Assembly: GCA_012934845.2 (NCBI GenBank)
Contig: WNNJ02001497.1
Location: forward strand, 62,001 to 126,000
Direction of reading: 5' to 3'
DNA length: 64,000 bases
Source of the DNA: Pomphorhynchus laevis
Taxonomy: Eukaryota; Acanthocephala; Palaeacanthocephala; Echinorhynchida; Pomphorhynchidae
This document shows positions 53,972 to 63,649 of this stretch, in pieces. The translations under genes and the position numbers were made by a program. The notes under the pieces were generated by a model. It saw only the letters and a program-made list of their open reading frames with translations. It did no database searches and was not told the DNA's origin. How positions within the stretch are numbered: the first letter of the stretch is position 1; each line of letters starts with the position of its first letter.

Positions 53972-54089
53972 CTTTTGTTTGTGAGTCTTTTTTTTCTTTA
54001 CTTTTCCTTTTCTTTTTTTAACAGTGCAACTGTGAGCTTTGCTCGTCTGTTTGTCGAAATAATAATAATAATAATAATAATAACCATTG

Positions 54090-54425
54090 GAACGAATATT
54101 TGTTCTCGTATCACACTCAGAGATTAGACAAAATCTATAGTTTGTACATTATTTAAGAAAATTGATGGGTCATATGCTGATAATTTTAGACCAGTGAGTA
54201 TAACGTGCATTTGTTGTAAAGTTTTGAAGCGTGTAATTTTACTGGAAATCATTCGACCCATTTCCAGTAATAATATATTGCATCCTGCTTAATATTATTT
54301 TAGTTGGTATATGTCGACCTCCTCTAATTTGCTGATTGCAAAAGATGATTGGGCGAGTGCATTTAACATAGGCGTTGATGCAGATGCAAAATTTATCGAC
54401 TTATCCCATGCCTTTGATACTATGG
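54090..54425 (+). mobile_element. Older CR1-like LINE, right part
   Basis: Continues from 49573. Frames read FRPVSITCICCKVLKRVIL and, from 54311, STSSNLLIAKDDWASAF and FIDLSHAFDTMD. It stops at an inverted junction at 54400-54444. Confidence 0.7.
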
Positions 54426-54444
54426 ATCAAAGGCATGGGATAAG
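54400..54444. repeat. 19-bp inverted repeat at a LINE-LINE junction
   Basis: cttatcccatgcctttgat (54400-54418) is followed after 7 bases by its exact reverse complement (54426-54444). The left arm belongs to the CR1 coding sequence. To the right lies a duplicated gtgctctttcga and then an L2-like fragment. Confidence 0.9.
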
Positions 54445-54870
54445 TGCTCTTTCGAGTGCTCTTTCGTCGCCGTCACTTCGACCACACATCCACATATCTT
54501 GCCCAACTCTTCTGGCCAACCAATTACATCCGCATTAAACTCCGCCTTCTCGTAACTTTTCGTCTCATCGCTGTCGGCTCCCCATCGTTCATCAACCTCC
54601 ATTTCTTAGATGACACTCGCCCAAACTCGCTATCGCTGCGTTCCCGTCATACCCTGTTACTACACGTTCTCAATTACTCCAACAACTACGGTCTCCGATC
54701 TTTCCTCGTCGTCGCCCTACTTGTCTGGAAACAACTCCTTCTCGAAGTCCGCCGCGCTCCCTCCTTTATCACATTCAAACACTTCCTCCATTCACATCTA
54801 CTCGACACATTATTAATTAATTAATTAATTAAATTAATTTATTTATTTAACCAATAAAACATGCAGCGTA
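54445..54870 (+). mobile_element. 5'-truncated L2-like LINE (group A)
   Basis: 126 codons encode the C-terminus (HFDHTSTYLAQLFWPTNYIR; NYGLRSFLVVALLVWKQ), closest to the 45672-49275 copy. The usual 3' hairpin is missing; the copy ends in (ttaa)n. Confidence 0.75.
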
Positions 54871-55279
54871 AAAATATTGTTCTCTTATTATGTTTTTGAA
54901 TATCAATTTTTAGCATTTGGTAAGTGAATAAAAAAAGAAAAATTTAGTACAAGAAAAAACAGAAAAATTGAGGTAGTGAATCATGTAAATAGACGTATAT
55001 TCATGACATCTCTAAATTCTGTGAAATTTATATGATATCATTTCATTTTATTATTCTATTTTTTGTAATTATTGAAGGTGTATTCTGACATTCGAGCAAT
55101 AATATGCGTTTGTAAAAAAACAAAATAATATTTTTCCATAAGAATTATCTGTTAAATTTTTTAGACGATTGATAAAAGTGAATTTAATTCATTTTGTTAA
55201 ATTAATTATTCTCAAAGGGCATCTGGGATAATCCGTATGTTCACTTCGGTTCGAATGTTCCAGAAGTCTTTGATCTTCT
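54871..55279. other. AT-rich gap
   Basis: Nothing recognised. Confidence 0.4.
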
Positions 55280-55885
55280 TATGAATTAAAGCGCATTTCA
55301 GACATATTTGGTCCGCTACGTGCTTGCAAGTCAAAGTATGGCCATCCTCCTTGGATGGTTATGCTTTTTGAAGAAGATCAAAGAAGGTATTCGACAAAAA
55401 CTTCTTTATGCACTTAGGTCCCGAAACAAATTATGGCGCAAGTTAAGGCGTTCTTCTGATTCCAAACATGCGACATTGACTCTCGAAACTTTTGCAATAG
55501 GCTAAAATTTCAGAAACGCTATTTGTACAAAGAGGGTATCGCCAAAAAATGCATCTTTGAACACAAGGAGGTTTTGGTCATATGTAATAAATAACATAAC
55601 TCTTGTCACCACAATTATCTCAATTTAAACGACAGCTGAAACTTTAACCGAACCGTCTCTTATCGCCCAACATTTAGCTGATAGCTTCTCAGTGCAAGCT
55701 TCGATTACTAACAAACAACTTGACTTTAGTTGAAAATACGTTCCGATTGCACATCGGTGTTGTGTTCGTCCACTCAGAGTCGATGAAGTGTTGAACGAAG
55801 TTATGAATCTCGATCAATTTGCATCTCCAGGACCAGACAGTATAGCCCCCTTCTTTAAAATCCATCATTGGCTTTTGTAAAATTG

Positions 55886-56335
55886 ACCTTTTCGCCAATT
55901 CTCAAAAATTCATCATCTTAGCCCTACAACACATTATCAACTCCGCCGTTCGAGTGCTCCTATGTCTCCGTCGCTTCGACTACACATCCACATATCTTGC
56001 TCAACTCTCCTAGTTCAATCCGCATCCGCCTCATCGCTGTCGGCTCTCTATCGTTCATCAACCTTCCTTTCTTTGACGGAATTCGTTCTACCTCTCTCTA
56101 TCGCTGCGTTCCCGTCATTCCCAATTACTCTAACATGTACGGTCTCTTCCTCGTCGCCGCTTTACTCGTCTGGAATCAGCTCCCTTTCGACGTCCGCCGC
56201 AATTACTTTTTTATCACATTCAAATACCCCATCCGTTTCCACCTTCTCGACACATGATTTAGACTTTTTTCTCTTTATGGTCATGTAAGCGTGTGCCAGC
56301 AGGCATTTTCCACGTAAACATAAATCAATTTTTTC
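55886..56335 (+). mobile_element. 5'-truncated L2-like LINE nested in the CR1 relic
   Basis: The frame begins LFANSQKFIILALQHIINSA and ends after a damaged C-terminus and the 3' hairpin (gtaagcgtgtgccagcaggc). Reverse-transcriptase sequence of the host CR1 copy resumes after it. Confidence 0.75.
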
Positions 56336-57624
56336 TCGTCAAAACCCGAGCTAACGTACTGTGCAATGATTTAACTCTATCTTTCAGATATAGCTTGAAC
56401 ACATCTTGAATTCGTGACAGTTGGAAATATGCAATTGTGGTACTTATTCCCAAAAATCATACTGCTCGCTTTTGTGCGGACTTTCGGCCCATCAGTTTGA
56501 CCAGTGTATTCTACAAACTCTTAGAAAGTCTCATTGTTTGTAGAAATAGCAATCATCTGAACTGTAATTATGTATTGGTTGATTCTCAACATAGTTTCAG
56601 GATTGGACGTTCATACCTAACTAATCTACTAACTGACGTAAAAAAACGGACATATGCTCTGAGTGCTGGGTTTCAGGTACATACAGTCTTCCTTTAGTTT
56701 TCGAAAACCTCTGATAGGTGTCACATGACGGCATAGTCTCTTTACAGTATCACTATGGCCTTTATGATATATTTGTGAGTGGATCAGGCAGTTTCTATGA
56801 GTAGGTCTTTCAGATTTTGTGTATGAGGTGACTGTGTAATCGTCCGGCTGATCGAGTATCGTTACAAAATGATCTGAACTCTCTGTCCAATAGGTGAGGA
56901 TCTACTGGATTACGGTTAAATGTAGAAAAATGTGTGCTGATGTAATTAAATCACCTGTTTGAAACTTTTAGGTACTATTTTGGAGACATTGTCTTAAAAT
57001 AAGTGTCAACATAAAATTAAGATATTATTGTCCACTCATCCTCGAAAACAAAATTGAACACCGACTTTATTCTAGGTAAAGCTACTCGGTCATTATATTG
57101 AATAAATTGCACATTCCTCAGGTCAAGCTGTCAAATGTTCAAGAGGTTATTCACCTCCCTCGTCGGGCCACACTTGTAATACCGCATTCAAGATTGTTTT
57201 CCTGTAACCAAGCGAGAACTATTAGACCTAGAGTATATTCTTAGGCGGGGGTTAAGGCACTGTGTTAGCTAAGGTGATAGTGATTATGCTGTACGACTTA
57301 GCCGTATTGGAATGTCATCGGTACGTGAGAAGTTCATAGTTTTGGAAATGCTTTGTCTATGGCATATGCAGAATGGTGCGGTGGGTTATTCCACAGATGT
57401 AATCACTAGTCGGGTAGATAGGTTGCGGGGACAGTAGAGTCTTGTATAAATCTCAATTTGGCAGATTACCAAAAATATTTAGACTGTCGAGGAGATGGAT
57501 TAACTTATGAAATTCTTTTCCCGAGGAAATCGTTGCTACCCCCAGCTTGAGCACTTTAAATCACGTGCTACAAATGGATACGTGAGCAATTCCGCCATAA
57601 AAAAATTTTGGTTTGAAATAAACA

Positions 57625-57690
57625 TACATTCCAGATTATTCCTGTCAGTTCCAGATTATTCCTGTCAGTTCCAGATTATTCCTGTCAGTT
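57625..57690. repeat. ~20-bp tandem units in LINE leader
   Basis: Three units containing attccagattattcctgtc/agttccag precede the cgctcgctacgctcgcgg block. Confidence 0.85.
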
Positions 57691-57737
57691 CCGCTCGCTA
57701 CGCTCGCGGATTGAGCTCAATCTATCGATAAAAGGTC

Positions 57738-57980
57738 ATGCCTAAAAAAGCGCGATCTCAGATCCCTGTTCCTGATCAAGAATCTTCCACATCGGAATGC
57801 AATGATGGTTATACCAGCTTCGAAGTTGGATGTGATTCCAAAGATTGTGATGTAAGGACACTTGTTCGTGTTAAAATATCCGACCACTCAGTGTATAAAC
57901 GTAAACAGTTCACATGCGGTTTTTGTACATCAGTACGACTACTACAGTTATCCTGCTCCGTTACTCCTGTATCACACTAG
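57738..57980 (+). CDS. L2-like ORF1 start with Cys4 zinc motif
   Basis: 80 codons: SFEVGCDSKDCDVRTLVRV and FTCGFCTSVRLLQL. The spacing is the same as in the CR1-like ORF1 starts at 37975 and 49867, although ORF2 belongs to another clade. The frame closes at 57980; ORF1 sequence continues to about 59160 with breaks. Confidence 0.75.
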   Translation: MPKKARSQIPVPDQESSTSECNDGYTSFEVGCDSKDCDVRTLVRVKISDHSVYKRKQFTCGFCTSVRLLQLSCSVTPVSH

Positions 57981-58239
57981 ACCACTCAGACCAATGCTGT
58001 TTTAGATGTCTCCCTCGCATCAACACCTGACTTTGCATATTATAATCCCATTATTGAACCTACTCTCTCACACACTCCTCGTTCAATTACGAACCAAAAT
58101 TCCATTAATCTTCCTCATTCTAACAATGCTAACGGTATAGCTTTTCATCTCGTACCTCCTCTTTCCTATTCATCCCCCAATCTAAATAAATCGCAAACTT
58201 CTTTTTTCTCTTCACGTATTCCTTAATCGACCTCCCCCG

Positions 58240-58620
58240 TATCACTTCTCAATAATTTACATCATTCCGTAAAAATCATATCCAGTAAGAACTCCGATCA
58301 ACCGATTCAACACTCCACTCATGTTACACATTCTACAACCTATCTTAATTCTCCTTACTCTACCTCCCACGTATCACTTTCCAATAATCTACATCCTTCC
58401 ATCAGAATCATTTCCAGTAACATTTCCGATCAACTGATTCAACACTCTACTCCTGTCACACATGTCCCAACCTATCTTAATTCTCCTTACTCTACATCCC
58501 ACGTAACACTTCCAAATAATTTACATCCTTCCTTCAAAATCATCTCTAGTCACATCTCTGATCAACAGATTCAACACCCGCTCCTGTCACACTTGCTCCA
58601 ACCAGTATTAATTTTCTATC
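58240..58620. repeat. ~131-bp repeat inside ORF1, three copies
   Basis: The coding phrase NNLHPS.(K/R)IIS(S)..SDQ.IQH recurs at 58250, 58382 and 58513. The spacing of about 44 codons keeps the frame. The repeats lie in the serine/proline-rich linker between the zinc motif and the RNA-binding-like domain. Confidence 0.8.
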
Positions 58621-59463
58621 AAGCACCCCTGTCATTTCCACTTCTATCTGCTCATCTGCCTCGACTCCTACCAGCTCTGTCCGTCCACCACTTTCACGAA
58701 ATCGTTTTCCTTCGCGCAATCGCTGTATTATCATATCAAACTTAAAGCTTTCCGAATCTGCTTCTCCAAAATCTCGCCTCGATGATGATATATCTGCTTT
58801 CAGGTCCATCCTAACAACCATTCTTCCTGATGATAACCCATCCCTCTTCAATAACATCGCTCCTGTATCCTTTATTCGTTTAAACAAATCCACTAAATCC
58901 AATCATCTCAGTTCTCCACTCTTAAAAATCGTTTTCCGACATAGTTCACATGCCTCTTCGGTACTCTCCCAACGTTTTAAACTTCTTACCACTTCATTTA
59001 CTTATCGTATCTTTCCTAACCGCTCCCCTACTGATATTGCCAAGCTCAATTTAGCTCGCATTGAGAAACATCGACGTGAAGCAAACGGCGAGTCAACCTT
59101 ATCTATACGTCAAATCAACGGAAATGTTCACGTTGTACACACAAGGCCAAAAATTCTATGGCGTCCCATATCTCCCCCTTGTCTTCTTCGTAGTCGATCT
59201 CGCTCCTAAGCATACTTTTCGTCTTAGTCTATTCAACACTCGCTCCATTCTTCATAAAGCTGATATGCTTCTCGATATCTTCGATCAATTATTTATCGAT
59301 ATTCTCTGCATTACCGAATCCTGGCACTCTGACTCCGACGATCTTGCTATTCGTCGTCTATGTCGCTCTGGTTGTTCTCTAGATTGAATCAGCTCGTCCA
59401 ATTGCCTCTCATACATCTACTGCTTCTAACCATGGCGGTATTATTGCCATTGGTTGTCACCCA

Positions 59464-60045
59464 ATGTCTCTACGTAAAATTAACGCTAGCATCCGTTACA
59501 CCTCGTTTGAATTACTCATATGTAGATTATCAACACCTTTCCCGCTGGAACTTGTGATTGTATACCGTCCAGGTTCAGTTACCCCAAAACGTATCTTCTT
59601 TAACGACCTTGCAGATCTAATGTCTCACTGTTCATTGTCTTGTACTCCTTCTTTTGTTCTCGGTGACTTTAACATTCGTCTTGATCGCCCGTCTGACTCT
59701 GACTCTATCACTTTAACTAATCTTTTTTCTGATTTTAACTATAAATTACTTTCAACAAGCCCAACTCATATTCTCGGCGATGCTCTCGACATCATTGCTG
59801 TTCCTAACTGCTTCAATGACTATACCTCCTTGTCAATTACTGATCCTGGTTTGTCCGATCATTTCCTTGTCACTCTTACTCTTACTCGTCCCCATCCTCC
59901 TTCTCTGTCTTTACCTTTATCTACACCAAGTCGACCCTGGAAGCTTCTCGATATCCCTATTCTCTGCACAGCCTTACTCAATTCTTCACTCTTTTCACTT
60001 CCTCTTAACTATCTCTCTCCCGATGATCTCTGCATTCTGTTTTGA
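59464..60045 (+). pseudogene. L2-like ORF2: endonuclease segment
   Basis: 193 open codons: LELVIVYRPGSVTPKR, SFVLGDFNIRLDRPSDSDS, PTHILGDALDIIAV and LSDHFLVTLTLT, with the catalytic SDH block present. The start of the domain (59170-59387: LSLFNTRSILHKADMLLDIF; LCITESWHSDSDDL) is in another frame, and the linker after it (60107-60340) in a third. Confidence 0.8.
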
Positions 60046-60457
60046 TTCTGAACTTATGTATATCATCAATAAACTTCTGCCTTGTCGACTCTGACGCTCT
60101 CAGCGCTTGCCCCATGCTCCCTGGTTCGATTCTGACTGTAGTCTTTCTAAGCGTCGACTCCGTCACTCTTTTCGTGTGTATAATCGCTTTCTTAAACGTT
60201 CTCCCAACTCACTCCCTACAAATCTTCGTGATTCCTACTTTTCTCAACGCCGTTCACATCTCATTCTTATACGTACTAAACGTACTCTCTTTTGGCGAAA
60301 TCAAATCGAGTCATCTTCCAACTCTAAATCTATTTGGTAAATCTTAAACTCAATTCTTTCACGATCATCTACCCCTTGTAATATAAATCCTGATGAATTT
60401 TCTTCTTATCTACAAACTAAGCTATCTAATTTACTTTCCCTACTACCCGTAGCCCCC

Positions 60458-62029
60458 TTGTACCCACTCTTCTCTTTAAATAATTCCCTCCCAGAACTAT
60501 TCCACCTTCTTCCCGTTTCGTCTGATGAAGTTTCTTCGGTTCTGCTGTCATTACCTAATAAAACCTCTCCTTCTGACCCAATTCCCACTCACTTGCTTAA
60601 AAATATCTGCTCCTTTATCTTACCCTTCCTAACCACATTGTTCAACTCGTCCATCCGTAGCCGTACATTTCCTTCCATCTGGAAATGCGCCACTGTTCAT
60701 CCATCTTCGTACCGTCCTATTTCACTTCTCCTAACTCTCTCTAAACTCCTTGAGCGTCTCGTTCTTAAGCAAGTTAATACATATCTCTTTTCCTCTAACT
60801 TGTTTCCTCCCTTCCAAGCCGCTTTTCGCTCTAATCACTCTATTGAAATTGCCTGTCTTAAAGTTTATAATGACTTACTCATCTCGCGCGATCATAAATT
60901 ATGTAGTGTCATAGTTTCTCTTGATCTATCGTCTGCTTTTGACATCGTCGATCACTCGATTCTTCTCCATCGCCTTCGTCATGATTATGGCTTCTCTTTA
61001 CCCACTGTATCATGGTTTTCTTTATATCTATCAAACCGTACATTTCGCGTATATTCTAACTCTTCTCTCTCCCATCCTTCGTCCATTCCGTCCGGTGTTC
61101 CACAAGGCTCCGTATTAGGCCCTATACTTTTCTATCTTCTTGGTGATTTGTCTTCGATTTCTCATAAATTTAACTTCCATGTTATGCAATATGCTGATGA
61201 CATTCTCATCTATGCTCATGCACCTGTTTATCTTATTCACGATCTTAGTGTTTCCGCTTCCGACTGTCTTGTCTCAATTTCCAATCATATTTCTTCCTTT
61301 CGCCTTTCTCTGAATCCTGATAAATCCAAAATTATGTGGATCCTACCTCGACGCCTCGGCTTCGAACCCTACTCCGTATCATTAAATTCTACAATTCTTC
61401 CTATCGTTGATAATCTCGTTTTCCTAGGCTTCCATTTTGACAACCGACTTTCACTTAAACCTTTCGTTAGAGATAAAGTACGCTCATCTACCTTGATACT
61501 CCGCAACCTCCGTCAAGTTCGTAGATTGATCGATTTCCCTTCTTGTATGACTCTCATATCATCTCTCCTTTTTTCTAGACTCGATTATTGTCTTAGTCTA
61601 TTTTCCAACTCACCTAAATCCACTCTTCTTCACCTACAACGCATCGTCAACGCAGCTGTCCGAATTCTCCTCCGTCTTCGTCGTTTTGATCATGCATCCT
61701 ACCATCTTGCTTCTCTCGATTTGCCTACAATTTATTGTCGTGTTCAAATTCGTCTTCTTATCGTTGCTTTCCGCCTTGTAACTTTTCATACCCCTTCATT
61801 TCTCAACCTTCCTTTTCTTGATAATTCTCATCCTGTTTACTGTTCCTTGCGTTCCTGTAATTCCCTTCTTTTACATGTCCCAAACTACTCTACCTCCTTT
61901 GGACTCCGCTCTTTCCTGGTGGCTGCTCCTCTATCGTGGAATCATCTGCCCATTCATATACGCCAATCAACTTCTCTGCAGTGCTTCAAACGACAAATCC
62001 GATCCCATTTAAACAATTTATCTGCTTGA
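60458..62029 (+). CDS. L2-like ORF2: reverse transcriptase segment
   Basis: 523 open codons to the natural stop: KTSPSDPIPTHLLKNICSFI, SYRPISLLLTLSKLLERLV, FQAAFRSNHSIEIACLKVYN, VSLDLSSAFDIVDHSILLHR (catalytic Asp), PSGVPQGSVLGPILFYLLGD, NFHVMQYADDILIYAHAP (YADD), PDKSKIMWILPRR and FGLRSFLVAAPLSWNHLPIH. Near RPIS about ten residues present in the 45672-49275 copy are missing, a small in-frame deletion. Upstream breaks make the whole ORF2 non-functional. Confidence 0.88.
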   Translation: MYPLFSLNNSLPELFHLLPVSSDEVSSVLLSLPNKTSPSDPIPTHLLKNICSFILPFLTTLFNSSIRSRTFPSIWKCATVHPSSYRPISLLLTLSKLLERLVLKQVNTYLFSSNLFPPFQAAFRSNHSIEIACLKVYNDLLISRDHKLCSVIVSLDLSSAFDIVDHSILLHRLRHDYGFSLPTVSWFSLYLSNRTFRVYSNSSLSHPSSIPSGVPQGSVLGPILFYLLGDLSSISHKFNFHVMQYADDILIYAHAPVYLIHDLSVSASDCLVSISNHISSFRLSLNPDKSKIMWILPRRLGFEPYSVSLNSTILPIVDNLVFLGFHFDNRLSLKPFVRDKVRSSTLILRNLRQVRRLIDFPSCMTLISSLLFSRLDYCLSLFSNSPKSTLLHLQRIVNAAVRILLRLRRFDHASYHLASLDLPTIYCRVQIRLLIVAFRLVTFHTPSFLNLPFLDNSHPVYCSLRSCNSLLLHVPNYSTSFGLRSFLVAAPLSWNHLPIHIRQSTSLQCFKRQIRSHLNNLSA

Positions 62030-62337
62030 CTTTTTCATTTTTGTTTGTGGACTTGTAAGAGTACAGCTTGTAACGCATTTGCCACATTAAATAAATTTGT
62101 ATTATTATTTAGCAGCTCTACTGAGCTATCCTATTTAGCTGTGTTAATTGACTCTTTTTTATTTTGATTTTCTTTTTGTTTTTGAACTCTACCTGAATAG
62201 CCTTTTGGCTTAGGCATGTATTTGAATAAAATAAATAAAATATATTTTACAAATCGGTAACCACTTTATTTTGAAAAGAATTGAATTTAATTAAATATTG
62301 GGAATTTTCGAAAACAAACTGATGTTACAGATAATTA

Positions 62338-62449
62338 ATGGCTACAACGAATAATGTGGATATTGAATTGGTTAAGGCAATATTAAGCTTTCTCGAAAAG
62401 AAAAGCCGTGAATCGAGCATGACTGATGAGCAAGCTGAAAGTATTACTG
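62338..62449 (+). CDS. SGT: SGT/SGTA-like co-chaperone, first coding exon
   Basis: SGT proteins are tetratricopeptide co-chaperones that work with BAG6 and Hsp70/Hsp90 on tail-anchored and misfolded membrane proteins; their N-terminus forms a dimer. The exon begins with ATG and reads VKAILSFLEKKSRE...TDEQAESIT. This fits the family pattern of a hydrophobic helix followed by S.DAQES(L)EVA. It ends in phase 1 at ACTG|gtaattg. Just before the ATG, ttacag|ataatta looks like a splice acceptor, so a 5' untranslated exon may lie further upstream, beyond the LINE tail that ends at about 62250. The TPR domain is outside the window. Confidence 0.72.
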
Positions 62450-63527
62450 GTAATTGCTAACATTTTTAGATAAATATCAAAATTCTATTATTATTTAAAA
62501 TCCGTAACATTATTATCTGAAAACACTATTTCTCATGTCACGCTTTTGCTACAAATCTAAGAAACATTTAATCAAGTTCAAGGCATACATATTTTCACTA
62601 TCAGAAAGTTGTGTTTCAGTAATGAACATAATTCGGACATTCTCAAAAGTGTTTATATTTCAAATTAATTCGATTACCTGTTTTATCATTTTACTACATC
62701 GATAATTATATGACTTAAAAATTTAAATGCGCAATGAAAAATTAGACACGAAAGAAACTCCGGAATGCAAGCCGGTGTAGTAGGCGAATTCCAATTGTGT
62801 ATTGAATGCCATTATATGTTTTAATGATTTATAAAATATTAAATCGTTTTATAATTGAAAATATGAATGCATCACAAATGATACCAATTACAAAATATAT
62901 ATTCATCAAAATATATAAAATTTCTTAGCAAATACTTTCTGTAGCATTCGCTTACAAATGTGTAACTTTACATAAATATAAACCAAAGCGAATATTTATC
63001 TTAATTGCTACCTTTTAAAACGAATACTTGTTGGCATTTAAAGCGATATGGGATAATTATTGTTTTATATTTAAATTTATTTTCAAATTTTTGAAAGAAC
63101 TTGTTTTCCATGCTTTATATAAAATGCTGCATTTCGACTTAACTCGTTTCATGTAAATATTTAATAGTTTTGCCTTAAAAGTCTAACATTTTCATTTGGG
63201 GCTAATTATTATACGAACACATATAAAATTTAGGATTTACTAATCTATTTTTCTGATTCACCTTGTATCTATTTATATTATATCAAAAGTAATTAAATAT
63301 GAAAAATTATATTTTCAATCTAAATCCCAATCGAATAGCTGTTGTGGTATATTATTTTGAAGTAACGTTCGTAAAGTTTCCCAAATGTCAAAGTTGTTTT
63401 TTACGACTATCGTTACATTTTGTAATATTTTATCTTGTAATATTTGTATATTGTAAAATTTTATTGAAAAATTATTATCGCGCATTTAACTCTCAAAAAT
63501 TGTATTTTATTTTCTATCGTTTATTAG
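62450..63527 (+). other. SGT intron 1
   Basis: gt...ag intron, AT-rich. A faint LINE-endonuclease-like phrase on the minus strand (FITETQLSDSE, about 62570-62640) may be a relic. Nothing else recognised. Confidence 0.6.
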
Positions 63528-63649
63528 TTGCCTGTCAGTGTATCGAATCTGCGTTTAATTTGGACAATGCAGATGAAAATCGATCTTCTTTCGAAGCCGG
63601 AAATGCATTGACTGAAGCATTCAAAAAATTTTATGTAGAACAAAACAAG
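63528..63649 (+). CDS. SGT: SGT/SGTA-like co-chaperone, second coding exon
   Basis: It enters in phase 1 after ttattag| and leaves in phase 0 at aacaag|gtattt. With the G of exon 1 it reads VACQCIESAFNLDNADENRS and onward to KKFYVEQNK. ACQCIESAF aligns with the AIQCLETAF motif of the SGTA dimerisation domain, and the AFKKFY part with the following linker helix. Together the two exons give 78 residues, the expected size of the SGTA dimerisation region. Confidence 0.75.

Larger units (their letters stand above)
49574..54081 (+). mobile_element. Full-length, nearly intact CR1-like LINE (group B) with target-site duplication
   Basis: The copy is bounded by the direct repeat aaccattg, inserted in an older CR1 copy. 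It has a 5' leader (ttggtttctgataaacat, three 13-bp units with agttccagatttc, then tgctcgcttcgctcgcgg), ORF1, ORF2, a 3' hairpin (gtgagctttgctcg) and a tail of about nine taa units. Only two frameshifts separate it from complete ORFs: near 50050 in ORF1 and in an A-run near 52150 in ORF2. This is the best reference for group B. Confidence 0.92.
57590..62108 (+). mobile_element. L2-like LINE (group A) with complete 5' leader
   Basis: From the leader (ttggtttgaaataaacat, three ~20-bp units, then gttccgctcgctacgctcgc) through ORF1 (57738 to about 59160) and ORF2 (about 59180-62029) to the 3' end (gtacagcttgtaacgcattt, then (att)n). ORF1 and the endonuclease have several frame changes; the reverse-transcriptase part is open. 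Best reference for the layout of group A. Confidence 0.88.
55280..62250 (+). mobile_element. Decayed CR1-like LINE split by two L2-like insertions
   Basis: The pieces are 55280-55885 (linker region LLYALRSRNKLWRKLRRSSD and the block ...ASPGPDSIAPFF), 56336-57590 (SWKYAIVVLIPKNH, FRPISLTSVFYKLLESLI, decayed YADD region, then KFFSRGNRCYPQLEHFKSRA) and 62109-62250 (3' region ending aataaaataaataaaat). They fall in protein order, consistent with one element. The intervening 55886-56335 and 57590-62108 are L2-like copies. Many breaks. Confidence 0.6.

Noticed and set aside
63299-63527. N-terminal extension of the second SGT exon (frame open from 63299)
   Set aside because: The upstream part is AT-rich intron-like sequence with no family similarity. 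The ttattag acceptor at 63527 joins exactly in phase with exon 1.
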